Part shown: positions 17,177 through 28,277 of the stretch, piece after piece | How the letters are laid out: each line of letters begins with the position of its first letter | How positions within the stretch are numbered: position 1 is the first letter of the stretch | NCBI GenBank assembly: GCA_001898185.1 | Contig: MKTI01000014.1 | Span: forward strand, 1-49,547 | Direction of reading: 5' to 3' | Origin: Cellulomonas sp. 73-145 | Lineage (GTDB): Bacteria; Actinomycetota; Actinomycetes; Actinomycetales; Cellulomonadaceae | Length of the DNA: 49,547 nt | The notes under the pieces: generated by a model | What the model was told of the DNA's origin: nothing | The model's database searches: none | What the model saw: only the letters and a program-made list of their open reading frames with translations | Translations under genes and position numbers: made by a program

Positions 17177-18438
17177 GCAGCACGCTCAGCACAACAGCCC
17201 CGCGCCTTGCGCGGCGCGACGCTCCCACCCAGGAGCGGCGCCCCCGCAGGCGTCGGCTGGGTGTCGCCGCGATTGTGGCCTACCTGGTCACGTTCGTGCT
17301 CATCCTGCCGATGGCCTGGGTCGTGCTCCTGTCGTTCCAGAGCAACGACAACATCCTTCGCGACCCGCTGAACTTCTCCCACCTGAGCTGGGCGAACTAC
17401 AGCACCGCGATGTCGACGCTGAACCTCATGACGATGTACAAGAACACCCTGATCCTGGCGATCGTCTCGGTGTCCGTCGGTGTCGTGATCTCGTTCATGG
17501 CCGCGTATGCCCTCACGCGCATGGTGTTCCGCCGACCCGGCCTGCAGAAGTCGCTGCGCTTCTACTTCCTTGCCGGCCTCGCCATCCCGGTGTACATCCT
17601 GCTGTTTCCCGTCTACAAGCTCAACATCGAGCTCGGGCTCTACGGCACCTACGCGGCGTTGATCCTTCCGTACATCGCGACCCAGCTGCCCTTCAACGTG
17701 CTCCTCTTCACCGGGTTCCTCACCGATTTCCCCGGCGAGATCGAGGAGGCTGCGATCATCGACGGCGCGGGGCTGTTCACCCTGTCGTGGCGCGTGGTCT
17801 TCCCACTCATGCGTCCCGTGATCGCGACCTTGCTCATCCTCAACATCATCTATGTCTGGAACGAGTTCCCGTTCGCCGTGACCTTGATCAACAACCCGGC
17901 TATGACGACCATCTCGCTCGGCGTGTCGCAGTTCCAGGGCTTCTGGACCGTCGACTACGGCGCGATGATGGCGTCCGCGACACTCGTGCTGCTCCCGCAG
18001 CTGGCGCTCTACGGCATCTTCGCGGCGTTGATCCTTCCGTACATCGCGACCCAGCTGCCCTTCAACGTGCTCCTCTTCACCGGGTTCCTCACCGATTTCC
18101 CCGGCGAGATCGAGGAGGCTGCGATCATCGACGGCGCGGGGCTGTTCACCCTGTCGTGGCGCGTGGTCTTCCCACTCATGCGTCCCGTGATCGCGACCTT
18201 GCTCATCCTCAACATCATCTATGTCTGGAACGAGTTCCCGTTCGCCGTGACCTTGATCAACAACCCGGCTATGACGACCATCTCGCTCGGCGTGTCGCAG
18301 TTCCAGGGCTTCTGGACCGTCGACTACGGCGCGATGATGGCGTCCGCGACACTCGTGCTGCTCCCGCAGCTGGCGCTCTACGGCATCTTCCAACGCTACG
18401 TCGTCGCCGGAATGACGTTCGGGGCAGTGAAGGGCTAG
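17173..18438 (+). CDS. Carbohydrate ABC transporter permease (MalG-like) with internal tandem duplication, 421 aa
   Basis: Second permease of importer 3. A typical member has about 295 residues; this one has 421 because 123 codons (about residues 161-283) are repeated exactly at 284-406. The repeated part holds the EAA loop (GEIEEAAIIDGAGLFTLSW), the last cytoplasmic loops and the final helices, so the protein has two coupling loops and extra membrane segments. Removing one copy leaves a normal 298-residue permease ending in GAVKG. Whether the duplicated protein works is unknown. The duplication is in frame, which keeps the downstream LacI gene coupled. It could also be an assembly error. Confidence 0.88.
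   Translation: MSSTLSTTAPRLARRDAPTQERRPRRRRLGVAAIVAYLVTFVLILPMAWVVLLSFQSNDNILRDPLNFSHLSWANYSTAMSTLNLMTMYKNTLILAIVSVSVGVVISFMAAYALTRMVFRRPGLQKSLRFYFLAGLAIPVYILLFPVYKLNIELGLYGTYAALILPYIATQLPFNVLLFTGFLTDFPGEIEEAAIIDGAGLFTLSWRVVFPLMRPVIATLLILNIIYVWNEFPFAVTLINNPAMTTISLGVSQFQGFWTVDYGAMMASATLVLLPQLALYGIFAALILPYIATQLPFNVLLFTGFLTDFPGEIEEAAIIDGAGLFTLSWRVVFPLMRPVIATLLILNIIYVWNEFPFAVTLINNPAMTTISLGVSQFQGFWTVDYGAMMASATLVLLPQLALYGIFQRYVVAGMTFGAVKG
17652..18389 (+). repeat. Perfect 369-bp direct tandem duplication
   Basis: Bases 17652-18020 are repeated without any difference I can find at 18021-18389. The unit is 123 codons, so frame is kept. A shared 10-base string CTCTACGGCA lies near the breakpoint at 17638-17647 and 18007-18016, which suggests slippage or short-homology recombination. 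Confidence 0.95.
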
Positions 18439-18441
18439 GAC

Positions 18442-19527
18442 ATGACGGAGGCCACACGGGGCCGAACCACGGCCCAGCACCACAACGGCAGCACGCCCGG
18501 CGCGGCCAGGCCCACGATCATCGACGTCGCACACCTTGCCGGGGTCTCGACCTCCACCGTGTCCCACGTCGTCAACGGGACGAAGCCCGTCAGCGAACCG
18601 ATCCGCAGCAGGGTGCTCGGTGCCATCGAGGCCACGGGGTACACCCAGCACGCGGCCGCGCGGTCACTGCGCCGCGACCGGACGGAGTCCATCGGGCTGG
18701 TGATCTCCGACAGCGGCCAGCCGGCGTTCGCCGACATGGTTCGCGGAGTGGAGCAGGCGGCGAGCGAAGCCGGCCTCGTCATGCTGCTGGTGAACTCCTC
18801 GGAGGATCCTCAGAAGGAGCTGCGGGCCATCGAGGCGCTGCAGTCGCGCCGGGTGGACGGCCTGATCCTGGCCCGTGCGGCGAGGTCGACCGCCGCGGCG
18901 ATCGACTGGCCCAAGGCGCAGGGCGTCCCTCTCGTCCTCCTCGACCGCCTCGCTGATCTGCCGCTGGACCAGGTGGGGGTGGAGAGCGAGTCGGCCGTGC
19001 GCACGCTCGTGCGGCACCTGCTCGAGCTGGGGCACCGCCGCATCGCCATCACAGCGGGCAATCTCGACGTCCCGACGCTCCGCGAGCGGTACAGCGGTTA
19101 TGAGCGGGCGCACGCAGATGCCGGCCTCGCGGTCGACCCTTCGTTGGTGCTCACCGGTGTGGGCGACGAGGACGAGACGCAGGTCCTGGTGCGTGAGCTG
19201 CTCCAGCGTCCCGATCGGCCCACGGCGATCGTCGGTGCGAGCTCCCCGATGACGGTCGGAACGCTACGAGCCGCCGCACAGCTCGGTGTGAGCATCCCTG
19301 ACGATCTGGCGTTCGTGTCCTTCGACAGCCTGCCGACCCCGGACCTTCTCCGCTGTCCACCGACCAGCGCGGAGCAGCCGGCGCGCGACGCGGGGCGCGA
19401 GGCGATGCGGCTACTCCTTCGACGACTGGCCGAGCCCAAGGCAGCGCCCACGACGGTGCGGCTCGCCGCCCGGCTGTCGCACCGAGAGAGCTGCGGATGC
19501 GGTCATCCGGAGCGCCCGCTCGTCTAG
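18442..19527 (+). CDS. LacI-family transcriptional regulator 2, 361 aa
   Basis: Second LacI regulator of the locus, starting three bases after the permease stop. After a 24-residue leader it has the helix-turn-helix IIDVAHLAGVSTSTVSHVVNG and the hinge RSLRRDRT. An effector domain with RVDGLILARAARS and LAFVSFDSLPTPDLL follows. The C-terminal HRESCGCG is common in actinobacterial LacI proteins. It is co-transcribed with importer 3 and so likely autoregulated through the operator at 14719-14726. Which of the two LacI proteins binds each AAACGTTT box cannot be told. Confidence 0.93.
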   Translation: MTEATRGRTTAQHHNGSTPGAARPTIIDVAHLAGVSTSTVSHVVNGTKPVSEPIRSRVLGAIEATGYTQHAAARSLRRDRTESIGLVISDSGQPAFADMVRGVEQAASEAGLVMLLVNSSEDPQKELRAIEALQSRRVDGLILARAARSTAAAIDWPKAQGVPLVLLDRLADLPLDQVGVESESAVRTLVRHLLELGHRRIAITAGNLDVPTLRERYSGYERAHADAGLAVDPSLVLTGVGDEDETQVLVRELLQRPDRPTAIVGASSPMTVGTLRAAAQLGVSIPDDLAFVSFDSLPTPDLLRCPPTSAEQPARDAGREAMRLLLRRLAEPKAAPTTVRLAARLSHRESCGCGHPERPLV

Positions 19528-19814
19528 GGTCCCGGACCCCGCTGCCCACCAGCCAAGGAGCGGGCGGCCGTAGGTGCGGTGAATGCCCGTCGAGCACCGG
19601 GCGGCCCACCCCGATGGGGCCCACGTCGGCGCGGACCGCCGCCCTCTCCATCGGACGTCATGAAGAGAGCGCATCGGGAACCGCGCCCGCACCAGGCGGT
19701 CGCGCACCGAGACGCGCCCCTCGTAGTGCCGGGACGGCCACACGGTGCGACACGTCTCACGAGTTCGCCGGTCCGAAGGCGTGTCTCGGACACCTCATTG
19801 AGGGCGAGCGCAGA

Positions 19815-19844
19815 GGCCCTGTCGCTCTGCTGAGCGAAAGGGCC
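19815..19844. terminator. Terminator hairpin
   Basis: 13-bp arms (19815-19827 and 19832-19844, one mismatch) with a 4-base loop TGCT. It lies downstream of both the rightward LacI gene and the leftward cupin operon and may end both. Confidence 0.65.
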
Positions 19845-19847
19845 CCG

Positions 19848-19895
19848 CTAGTCGTAGATCGGGCGGCCGTCTGCCAGAAGGTCGGTGGCGCTCAT
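19848..19895 (-). CDS. Possible 15-residue peptide ORF (MSATDLLADGRPIYD)
   Basis: ATG 19895 is preceded by GAAGAGGATCGAC, a good ribosome site, and the ORF stops just before the terminator hairpin. It could be a real microprotein at the end of the operon or the preserved start of a deleted gene. No homology is recognised. Confidence 0.2.
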   Translation of the reverse strand: MSATDLLADGRPIYD

Positions 19896-19973
19896 GTCGA
19901 TCCTCTTCGAGGTGGCCTTCTGGTGAAGGTGGTCGGGAGCGAGCGGCCCGAGGTCGCGGGGTCGCAGGCCTGT

Positions 19974-22594
<2,621 letters not shown>

Positions 22595-22909
22595 TGGGGC
22601 TCCTTCGGGGTGTGCCGACGGTGGCTCGCGGGCCGGACCGTCCGCTCGGGGCTTGGTGCTGCTTTTGACGCTACGCGCGCTCGGAGGGCCAGGTGTTCCG
22701 GCAGGGGGGCACTGCCGTTACCGGTCTCGGGCGAGCCGCCGTGCAGCACGGATCGACGGCCGGCGAGACGTGGCGGCATCGCCTGCGCGCGACAGGGCGC
22801 CGGGAGCAAGCGTCTCCCTGTGACTCGCCCGGGGAAGTACGTCCGACCGGTTCGCCGATGCGTATCGGCGCCTCAGCTGCCCGGTGCGCCACCCAGTCGG
22901 CGACGGCGG
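22595..22909. other. 315-bp gap inside the first redox module
   Basis: No gene, hairpin or promoter that I can defend is present. It separates the AKR5-type reductase stop from the alcohol dehydrogenase start and could hold an internal promoter. Confidence 0.4.
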
Positions 22910-23797
22910 TCAGGCCTCGGGGATGTCGCGCCCGAACGCCTCGAGGGTGATCGCTTCAGGCTCGGGCCCTCCGCGCACGCCGGTGTCCAGCGCGTCGATC
23001 GCGTCGAGCTCGGTCCGGGTGAGCTGGAAGTCGAACACGTCGAAGTTCTCCGCGATCCGCGCGGGCTTCACGGACTTGGGGATGACGGAACGGCCCTGCT
23101 GCAGGTGCCAGCGGAGCATCACCTGGGCGGCGCTCTTGGAGTGCGCGGTGGCGATCTGCAGCAGCGTGGGGTCGTTGAAGGTGGAGCGGGACTCGTCGCC
23201 GCGGTAGTGGGTGATGCCGCCGATCGGCGACCAAGCCTGAGTGAGGATCCCGTGCTCGGTGTCCGCTGCCAGGACGTCGGGCTGGCGGAAGTAGGGGTGG
23301 ACCTCGATCTGGTTGACGGCGGGCACAACGCCGGTCTGTGCGAGCAGCTGGTCCAGATGGGTGCGCATGAAGTTGCTGACGCCGATTGCCCGGACCTTGC
23401 CGTCCGTGAGGAGCTGCTCGAGCGCCCGGTACGCGTCCACAGTGCGGTCGAAGGCTGACGGCAGAGCCTGGTGCAGGATCAGCAGGTCAATCTGGTCGAC
23501 CCCGAGCTTGCCGGCGCTCTTGTCGAAGGCGTGCAGCGTCGCCTCGTACCCGTAGTCGCTGATCCAGATCTTTGTCTCGATGAACACGTCCGACCGGTCC
23601 AGCCCGGAAGCGGCGATGGCCTGGCCGACCTCGCGCTCGTTGCCGTAGGCGGCGGCGGTGTCGATGTGCCGGTAGCCGGTGGCGAGGGCGGCCTGCACGG
23701 CGGCGACGGTCTCCGCGGGTGGGGTCTGGAAGACCCCGAGGCCGAGGGCGGGCATCTGCACGCCGTTGTTCAGTGTGAGCAGGGGAGCGGTGGTCAT
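22910..23797 (-). CDS. Aldo/keto reductase, AKR5C-like (2,5-diketo-gluconate reductase type), 295 aa
   Basis: The N-terminal LNNGVQMPALGLGVFQ, DTAAAYGNE, KIWISDYGY and LILHQALP give the Asp-Tyr-Lys-His tetrad. RSVIPKSVKPARIAENFDVFDF is the NADPH site. ATG 23797 is preceded by AAGGAGAA. It is closely similar along its whole length to the product of 36443-37336, showing duplication of the module. The prokaryotic family reduces methylglyoxal, diketogluconate and small aldehydes; the substrate here is unassigned. Confidence 0.93.
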   Translation of the reverse strand: MTTAPLLTLNNGVQMPALGLGVFQTPPAETVAAVQAALATGYRHIDTAAAYGNEREVGQAIAASGLDRSDVFIETKIWISDYGYEATLHAFDKSAGKLGVDQIDLLILHQALPSAFDRTVDAYRALEQLLTDGKVRAIGVSNFMRTHLDQLLAQTGVVPAVNQIEVHPYFRQPDVLAADTEHGILTQAWSPIGGITHYRGDESRSTFNDPTLLQIATAHSKSAAQVMLRWHLQQGRSVIPKSVKPARIAENFDVFDFQLTRTELDAIDALDTGVRGGPEPEAITLEAFGRDIPEA

Positions 23798-23825
23798 GAC
23801 TTCTCCTTGGTGGTGCGGGGTCGGG

Positions 23826-25193
23826 TCAGGCGGTGGGGCGGCGCAGGGTCGCGCTGGCCAGGGTGGTCGCGACGACGAGGACGGCGACGGCCAGCAGGCC
23901 GATGCGTTGTCCGTGCATGAAGTTCTGCTGGGCGGCAAGGACTGCGCCCACGGCCGCGACGCCGAGTGAGCCGCCGACCTGCCGGGCCGTGTTCAGCACA
24001 CCAGAGGCCGTGCCGGCCCGCTCGCCGGGGACGGCGTCGAGCAGCATCGAGGTCAGCGGTGGAACGGTGAACGAGCCGCCGACCCCGACCGGGACCATCA
24101 GCAGAGCGACGACCCACGGGGGTGTCTCGGCCGGGGTCAGTGCGACTGCGAGCAGTCCGGCGACGAGGACGATCTGCCCGCCGACGATCGGCACCACCGG
24201 TCCGAACCGTAGGGCGAGCCGGGCGGCGAGCGGGTTCAGGACGGCGACCAGGCCGGTCATGGGCAGGAACAGCAGCCCAGCGCTCAGCGGGCTCAGCCCG
24301 CGAGCTTGCTGGAAGTACAGACCCTGAACGAACACCAGGCCGTAGAAGGCGGCCATGCCCACGAACGCGGTGACCAGGATGATCATCACGGGTCGGGCCC
24401 GGAACAGGTCCAGGGGCACCATCGGGTGGGTGCCACGCGCCTGGGCGGCGACGAATACGGTTCCGGCCAATACGGCGAGGCCGTACCCCGTGATCACCCG
24501 GGCGGCGGTGTATCCCAGGTCGGGGCCCTCGATGACGGCGAAGGTCAGGCCCGCAAGGGCGAGCACTGCGGTGACCTGTCCGACTAGATCGAATGGCACG
24601 ACGCGCCGGGGCGAGGGTGCGACACGGGCCAGCACCACGAGGGCGACGACGCCGACAGGCAGGTTGAGGAAGAAGATCCACCGCCAGTCCAGCTCGGTCA
24701 GCGCTCCGCCCAGGATCGGGCCAGCCGCGGCGGCCACCGACCCACCCATGGCCCAGTACGCGATTGCCCGGGTGCGGGCGGCTGCATTCGCGTACTCCTG
24801 GCGGATCAAGGCCAGCGATGTGGGTGTGACCAGTGCGGCGCCGATCCCCTGCAGCACGCGGGCGGTGACCAGGACGGGCAGCGTCGGAGCGATCCCGCAC
24901 AGGGCGGATGCAGCGACGAACATCACCATTCCGCCGCGGTAGGCGCGCTTGGCTCCGGTCCGCTCGGAGAATGTCCCGCCGAACAGCAGCAGCGCGGAGA
25001 AGCTGAGGGTGTAGCCGGTGACCACCCACTGCAGGGCGGACAGGTTGCCGCCCAGGTGCGTCCGGATGGTCGGCAGGGCGACGTTGACGACCTGGGAGTC
25101 CAGGGCGACGACGAAGAACCCCAGCATCGCGACCCCGAGTGCTGCTCTGGGGTGGTGGCGGGTCACGCGTGCCGGCGCGGTAACGGTGGTCAT
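23826..25193 (-). CDS. MFS transporter, DHA2 (EmrB/QacA) drug-efflux type, 455 aa
   Basis: Inner-membrane exporter with about 13-14 helices. Family signatures are LDSQVVNVALPTI in helix 1, the loop LFGGTFSERTGAKR (motif A) and RVLQGIGAALVTPTSLALI (motif C). ATG 25193 has AAAGGA upstream. It is the first gene of the leftward redox module and is divergent from the XRE regulator at 25438, the usual arrangement of an efflux pump and its repressor. The exported compound is unknown. Confidence 0.92.
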   Translation of the reverse strand: MTTVTAPARVTRHHPRAALGVAMLGFFVVALDSQVVNVALPTIRTHLGGNLSALQWVVTGYTLSFSALLLFGGTFSERTGAKRAYRGGMVMFVAASALCGIAPTLPVLVTARVLQGIGAALVTPTSLALIRQEYANAAARTRAIAYWAMGGSVAAAAGPILGGALTELDWRWIFFLNLPVGVVALVVLARVAPSPRRVVPFDLVGQVTAVLALAGLTFAVIEGPDLGYTAARVITGYGLAVLAGTVFVAAQARGTHPMVPLDLFRARPVMIILVTAFVGMAAFYGLVFVQGLYFQQARGLSPLSAGLLFLPMTGLVAVLNPLAARLALRFGPVVPIVGGQIVLVAGLLAVALTPAETPPWVVALLMVPVGVGGSFTVPPLTSMLLDAVPGERAGTASGVLNTARQVGGSLGVAAVGAVLAAQQNFMHGQRIGLLAVAVLVVATTLASATLRRPTA

Positions 25194-25389
25194 GGCGGTC
25201 CTTTCGGTGTCGGAGGTGTGCCGGTGCGGCACGGCGCCCGCGACGTCGAGGGCTGCGTTCACTTGGCTGGGCTCAGGGCAGGACAACGACCTTCAGGCCC
25301 CCAGCGCGGCCCGGCCCCGAGGTGCCGAGCTCCTCGCTCACCACGACACCACCGGGCGCTGCGGGGAGGAACGCTCTCCCGATGGGTGT

Positions 25390-25399
25390 ACTGGCAGGT
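25390..25399. promoter_or_regulatory. Possible XRE operator, ACTGGCAGGT
   Basis: This lies between the divergent MFS and XRE genes. The ACTGSCAG core also occurs in the other two MFS/SnoaL-XRE intergenic regions (29793-29807 and 38199-38208). It is proposed as a shared regulator site. Confidence 0.35.
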
Positions 25400-25437
25400 T
25401 GTGGCTCGTCCGTCGGGACGCTCGTACCGTCGAACCC

Positions 25438-26316
25438 GTGGACAACCGTGACGAGATCCGCGACTTCCTCGCCTCCCGCCGGGCCCGGCTCAACCCGACC
25501 GACGTCGGCCTACCCGCGGCCACCGGACGGCGTCGAGTGGTTGGCCTGCGCCGCGACGAGGTCGCCGTGCTCGCCGGGGTGTCGTCGGAGTACTACGCCC
25601 GCCTCGAACGAGGTCACCTCGCCGGTGCATCGGACTCCGTCCTCGACGCCGTCGCGACAGCTCTGAGGCTGGACGAGGCCGAGCAGCTTCACCTACGCAA
25701 CCTCGCCCAGGCCGCTAACCAACCCGCCGCCAGACGGCGTTCCGCGGTCAAAGTGACCGGGGTACCGGCTTCGCTGCGTCGCGTCCTGGACTCGATGGTC
25801 ACCTCGCCGGCGTACGTGCGGGACAGCCACATGGACATCGTCGCCGCGAACGCCCTCGGGAAGGCCCTTCACGCTCCCGTCTACCGGTACGCGCAAGCGA
25901 CGAGCACCCCGCCGAACACCGCCCGGTTCGCGTTCCTCGACCCAGCCGGCCAGGACTTCTACCCCGACTGGGGACAGGTTGGTCGGGACTGTGTCGCCGC
26001 CCTCCATGCTGCCGCCGGGCGCAACCCCTACGACAAGCCCTTGACTGATCTGATCGGGGAACTCTCGACCCGCTCGGAGGCATTTCGTTCGCTGTGGGCC
26101 ACTCACGACGTTCGCCTGCACCGCACCGGCGTCAAGCGCCTGAGGCACCCCGAGGTAGGCATCCTCGAGCTGGACTACGACGTCATGGAGGTGATCCAGC
26201 AACCAGGCCTGCTGTTGATCGCCTACAGTGCCGAGCCCGGGACTCCTGCCGCCGACGGCCTGGCCCTCTTGGCCTCCCTCGCCGCCACCGCCGATCTCAC
26301 CGCGTCTTCGTCGTGA
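25438..26316 (+). CDS. MmyB-like XRE-family transcriptional regulator, 292 aa
   Basis: N-terminal XRE helix-turn-helix at about residues 30-75 (LRRDEVAVLAGVSSEYYARLERG). A C-terminal MmyB-like ligand-binding domain follows (DIVAANALGKALHAPVYR; LDPAGQDFYPDW; GELSTRSEAFRSLWATHDVRLHRTGVKRLRHPEVG). The start GTG 25438 begins VDNRDEIRDFL, matching the starts of the two paralogues. No clear ribosome site is seen, so it may be leaderless. The stop overlaps the next GTG (GTGA). It is divergent from the MFS operon, which it probably represses. Confidence 0.9.
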   Translation: MDNRDEIRDFLASRRARLNPTDVGLPAATGRRRVVGLRRDEVAVLAGVSSEYYARLERGHLAGASDSVLDAVATALRLDEAEQLHLRNLAQAANQPAARRRSAVKVTGVPASLRRVLDSMVTSPAYVRDSHMDIVAANALGKALHAPVYRYAQATSTPPNTARFAFLDPAGQDFYPDWGQVGRDCVAALHAAAGRNPYDKPLTDLIGELSTRSEAFRSLWATHDVRLHRTGVKRLRHPEVGILELDYDVMEVIQQPGLLLIAYSAEPGTPAADGLALLASLAATADLTASSS

Positions 26317-26990
26317 CTCCTCTGGACCGACGAACCTTCCTCCGCACCGCCTTGCTTGGCGCTACCGCAACGGCCGTCGCCGCGTGCGGACACCCCACCC
26401 CGACCGCGTCGAACCCATGGCGCTCTGCCACCCCGGGACCGGCCATGCCGACACTCACGAACCCCGAGAAGGTCCTGATCGTGTACTACTCCCGGCCGGG
26501 GGAGAACTACTGGTACGGCGGGCGGCGCACCCTGACGATTGGGAACACCGAACTGCTGGTCCGCATTCTTGCCGACCGGCTCGACTGCGACGTCCACCGC
26601 ATCGAAGCAGTTGACCCGTACCTGTCCGAGTACGACGCCACGGTCGCCCGGAACGTCCGTGAGCAGCAAGAAGACGCCCGACCTGGGATCGTCGGAGGCT
26701 TGCCGGATGCCAGTGGCTACGACACCGTCATCTTGGCGAGCCCCATCTGGAACGTGCGACCACCCATGATCATGTCGACTCTCGTGCAGGGGCTGCGCCT
26801 CGACGGCAAGACGATCCTGCCCGTCGCGACGCACGCAATGAGCGGACTTGGTCGAGCAGTCACGGTCTACGCCGAACTGGCGCCCACCGCGAGGATCGGC
26901 GACGGGCTAGCCGTGCGAGGCGAGGAGGTGGCCGAAGCCGCCAGCGCAGTCGAGCGCTGGATCGGACGAGCGATACCCGATGCTCGCTGA
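26313..26990 (+). CDS. Flavodoxin-family protein with Tat/lipoprotein signal, 225 aa
   Basis: The N-terminus carries RRTFLR (residues 6-11), a hydrophobic stretch and a lipobox ending VAAC25, so it should be folded inside, exported by Tat and lipid-anchored outside. The mature part is a flavodoxin fold: VLIVYYSRPGENYWYGGRR (FMN phosphate loop), then YDTVILASPIWNVRPP (second FMN loop). The GTG start overlaps the regulator stop by 4 bases. Being co-transcribed with an XRE regulator suggests the regulator senses something the flavodoxin helps reduce. Without the signal it would be an ordinary cytoplasmic flavodoxin. Confidence 0.85.
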   Translation: MTPLDRRTFLRTALLGATATAVAACGHPTPTASNPWRSATPGPAMPTLTNPEKVLIVYYSRPGENYWYGGRRTLTIGNTELLVRILADRLDCDVHRIEAVDPYLSEYDATVARNVREQQEDARPGIVGGLPDASGYDTVILASPIWNVRPPMIMSTLVQGLRLDGKTILPVATHAMSGLGRAVTVYAELAPTARIGDGLAVRGEEVAEAASAVERWIGRAIPDAR

Positions 26991-27140
26991 GACGGTGACG
27001 GCCGCGCGGCCCGAGCGCGGCCTCGCCGCGGAGTAGCTCGGCTGTATGGCTCGGCCGCGACGCGCCGATCGGATCTCGGCCACGTTGAGGGGCGCGGCCT
27101 GAACGGCTGCCGCTATGAGAACTCACCCGCAATGCCCGGG

Positions 27141-27173
27141 ACGGGCGCCGGCGGCCTCACCGCCGGCGCCCGT
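27141..27173. terminator. Strong bidirectional terminator hairpin
   Basis: Perfect 14-bp arms (27141-27154 and 27160-27173) with a 5-base loop CCTCA lie between the convergent flavodoxin and aldo/keto reductase genes. Confidence 0.85.
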
Positions 27174-27199
27174 CCACTTCACGAGGGCCCGAGGATGCC

Positions 27200-28198
27200 T
27201 CAGTAGCCCGAGCGGGTCCCGTAGTAGGTGGGCCTGCGCGGGGTGTAGCTCTCCTCGAGTGCAGCGATCTCCTCGTCGGTGAGCTGGACGTCCAGTGCAG
27301 CCACGGCGTCGCTGAGGTGGTGGGGCTTGGTCGCCCCGACGATCGGCGCGGACACCACTGGGTTGCGCAGCACCCAGGCGAGCGCCACCTGCGCCATCGG
27401 GATGCGCCGTGCGGCGGCGATCGCCTCGACGGCGTCGACCGTGCCCTTGTCGGACTCCTGCCACAGGGGGGTACCGGCCGAGTCCGTGGTGGGGTTGGCC
27501 TGCCCACGGGTGGTGGACTTCTGGCCCCACGGTCGGGTCACCAGGCCGGCCGCCAGCGGAGACCACGGGACGGCACCGACGCCCTGGTCGGCCAGCAGCG
27601 GGTACATCTCGCGCTCCTCCTCCCGGGCGACCAGGTTGTACTGGTCCTGCATCGAGATGAATCGGGTCCACCCGTTGAGCTGCGCGGTGTACTGCATCTT
27701 GGAGAACTGCCAGGCCCACATGCTCGAGGCGCCGATGTAACGGGCCTTGCCGGCCTTGACCATGTCGTGCAACGCCTCCATCGTCTCCTCGACCGGGGTG
27801 GTCGGGTCGAAGCGGTGGATCTGGTACAGGTCGATGTAGTCGGTGCCCAACCGCCGCAGGGATGCGTCCACCTGCTCGAAGACAGCCCGGCGGGACAGGC
27901 CCTGACCGCCGGGGCCGGTGCCCATGGGGGCGAACAGCTTCGTGGCCAGGACCACCTCCTCACGGCTGGTGTACGTGCGGATCGCCTCACCGGTGATCTG
28001 CTCGCTTGTCCCCATGCCGTAGATGTTCGCGGTGTCCCAGAACGTGATGCCCAGCTCGACGGCCTGCCGGAAGAGCGGTGCGGCGCCCTCGGCGTCCAAC
28101 GTCCACGATCCCTGGCGGCCCCCGGCCGCGAAGCTCATGCATCCCAGGGCGATCCGGCTGACCTTCAGCCCCGAGGACCCAAGGCGTGTGTACTGCAT
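27200..28198 (-). CDS. Aldo/keto reductase (YajO/AKR11-like), 332 aa
   Basis: NADPH-dependent reductase starting MQYTRLGSSGLKVSRIALG. The tetrad lies in DTANIYGMG, ATKLFAP and YQIHRFD. The C-terminal cofactor segment reads PIVGATKPHHLSDAVAALD. The ATG at 28198 is preceded by GGAGGAGGAA. It follows the MFS gene by 80 bp on the same strand and ends at a strong terminator. The substrate is unknown; it is more distant from the other three reductases in this window. Confidence 0.93.
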   Translation of the reverse strand: MQYTRLGSSGLKVSRIALGCMSFAAGGRQGSWTLDAEGAAPLFRQAVELGITFWDTANIYGMGTSEQITGEAIRTYTSREEVVLATKLFAPMGTGPGGQGLSRRAVFEQVDASLRRLGTDYIDLYQIHRFDPTTPVEETMEALHDMVKAGKARYIGASSMWAWQFSKMQYTAQLNGWTRFISMQDQYNLVAREEEREMYPLLADQGVGAVPWSPLAAGLVTRPWGQKSTTRGQANPTTDSAGTPLWQESDKGTVDAVEAIAAARRIPMAQVALAWVLRNPVVSAPIVGATKPHHLSDAVAALDVQLTDEEIAALEESYTPRRPTYYGTRSGY

Positions 28199-28277
28199 GA
28201 CTGTTCCTCCTCCTTGGCGGCGCTCGTTCGAGCGTCGAAACCGGTCGGACGGGCCTGGGGATGGCCCGCCCGTGCTG

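Larger units (their letters stand above)
19528..19973. other. Intergenic region between the fructan locus and the first redox module
   Basis: The first 280 bp contain no gene or site I can support. The rest contains a hairpin at 19815-19844 and a possible 15-codon ORF at 19848-19895. This marks the junction between the sugar locus and the leftward redox operon. Confidence 0.5.

Noticed and set aside
17083..18651. 522-codon leftward open frame with an internal repeat
   Set aside because: It is the antisense shadow of the duplicated permease; the repeat reflects the 369-bp duplication.
4407..19527. Search for a dedicated ABC ATPase of the sugar importers
   Set aside because: No Walker A/B or ABC signature occurs in any supported gene of the locus. 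A shared ATPase elsewhere is assumed.
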